In this document: positions 63,665 to 64,000 of the stretch, one piece after another
Position numbering within the stretch: the first letter of the stretch is position 1
Layout: every line of letters begins with the position of its first letter
Source: Streptococcus halotolerans
GTDB taxonomy: Bacteria; Bacillota; Bacilli; Lactobacillales; Streptococcaceae
DNA length: 64,000 nt
Direction of reading: 5' to 3'
NCBI RefSeq assembly: GCF_001598035.1
Contig: NZ_CP014835.1
Span: forward strand, 2,021,001 to 2,085,000
Made by a program: the position numbers and the translations under genes
Notes under the pieces: generated by a model
Seen by the model: the letters and a program-made list of their open reading frames with translations, nothing else
Told to the model about the DNA's origin: nothing
The model's database searches: none

Positions 63665-64000
63665 ATGTCTAACACTAATACTCGTCAATTAGTGATTATC
63701 GCTATTTTATCTGCACTTTCATTTGTATTGATGTTTTTTCAATTTCCTTTGTTACCCGCAGCTAACTTTTTGAAAATTGACTTTAGCATTATCCCCATCT
63801 TGTTGGGACTGGTTATTTATGACTTGAAAAGTGCTTACGCTGTTCTTTTACTGCGTACTTTGTTAAAATTAATGTTAAACAATGAGGGAATCGGCGAGTT
63901 AATCGGTTTGCCAATGAATATTGTGGCTATGGGGGTCTTCGTCCTTGCCTTTGCCGTGTTTTGGAAAACTAATCAGACGCGTCGTTCTTATATCATAGCT
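63665..64000 (+). CDS. ribU: Riboflavin transporter RibU, ECF S component (cut by window edge)
   Basis: First 112 codons, frame open to the window end. Membrane S component of an energy-coupling-factor importer that binds riboflavin and works with the shared EcfA-A'-T module. The start MSNTNTRQLVIIAILSALSF has the typical first helix, then FQFPLLPAANFLKIDFSIIP, which is the family's ligand-side loop, followed by further helices. Directly downstream of the FMN riboswitch, which settles the substrate. ATG at 63665 lies seven bases after GGAGG. Confidence 0.95.
   Translation, partial: MSNTNTRQLVIIAILSALSFVLMFFQFPLLPAANFLKIDFSIIPILLGLVIYDLKSAYAVLLLRTLLKLMLNNEGIGELIGLPMNIVAMGVFVLAFAVFWKTNQTRRSYIIA

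Overview
The window is about 64 kb of a low-GC Gram-positive chromosome, almost certainly a Streptococcus of the pyogenic group (relatives of S. pyogenes, S. uberis and S. iniae). The evidence is the CovR/CovS pair with the residues expected of it (Asp53 and Thr65 in CovR, His280 in CovS), the gene order covRS-nrdR-dnaB-dnaI-der, and the metQ-M20 peptidase-metN-metP operon. Further support comes from streptococcal small families (DUF4059, DUF960, DUF956/ManO, YidC2 beside acylphosphatase) and a serS T-box next to manLMN. The species cannot be fixed from sequence reading alone. No rRNA, tRNA, CRISPR array, prophage or resistance island was seen.

Layout. 0-3.3 kb: tail of a DEAD-box helicase (CshB-like) and an amino-acid ABC importer. 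3.4-8.7 kb: DUF4059, trxB, pncB-nadE (NAD salvage) and pepC. 8.8-13.7 kb: methionine importer operon with an M20 peptidase and a MITE inside it, ending in a fused relic of a nitrilase-family gene and an aminotransferase gene. 13.8-16.5 kb: SstT and BrnQ transporters, converging. 16.7-19.6 kb (minus): rsmG-ktrB-ktrA. 19.7-23.6 kb: htpX, DUF177, covRS. 24.3-28.8 kb: nrdR-dnaB-dnaI-der and a membrane-anchored thioredoxin-like protein. 28.9-30.3 kb: an intact ISL3-type insertion sequence with a perfect 8-bp target duplication. 30.5-39 kb: SNF2 helicase, a basic hypothetical protein, murC, GNAT, mltG, greA. 39.0-39.8 kb: an ORF-less group II intron-like element (copy A). 40-45.3 kb: yidC2, acyP, trmH, HD protein, Bax-inhibitor-like protein, DUF960, ntdP, recX. 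45.3-46 kb: a decayed aminoglycoside-phosphotransferase-like gene. 46-52.5 kb: hypothetical gene, rlmCD, a duplication scar, serS with T-box, an acyltransferase. 52.6-53.2 kb: a decayed NAD(P)-binding gene. 53.3-56.7 kb (minus): manLMN-manO under a CcpA cre site. 56.9-62.2 kb: Cof phosphatase, DUF1361, NCS2 purine permease, tsaE-GNAT-lcp. 62.3-63.2 kb: the second intron-like element (copy B), split by a MITE. 63.3-64 kb: a repeat, an FMN riboswitch and the start of ribU.

Most of the window is core housekeeping plus nutrient import: amino acids, methionine, Ser/Thr, branched-chain amino acids, mannose/glucose, purines and riboflavin. Several import genes carry recognisable control sites: candidate MetR, CodY and PurR operators, a CcpA cre site and an FMN riboswitch. 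This fits an auxotrophic, host-adapted streptococcus that ties transporters to nutrient sensing. The accessory signal lies between genes: two equal-sized ORF-less intron-like elements, each directly behind an intrinsic terminator; at least three short MITE copies, two of them nested in other repeats; a paired repeat upstream of the nrdR and ribU promoters; and several decayed genes.
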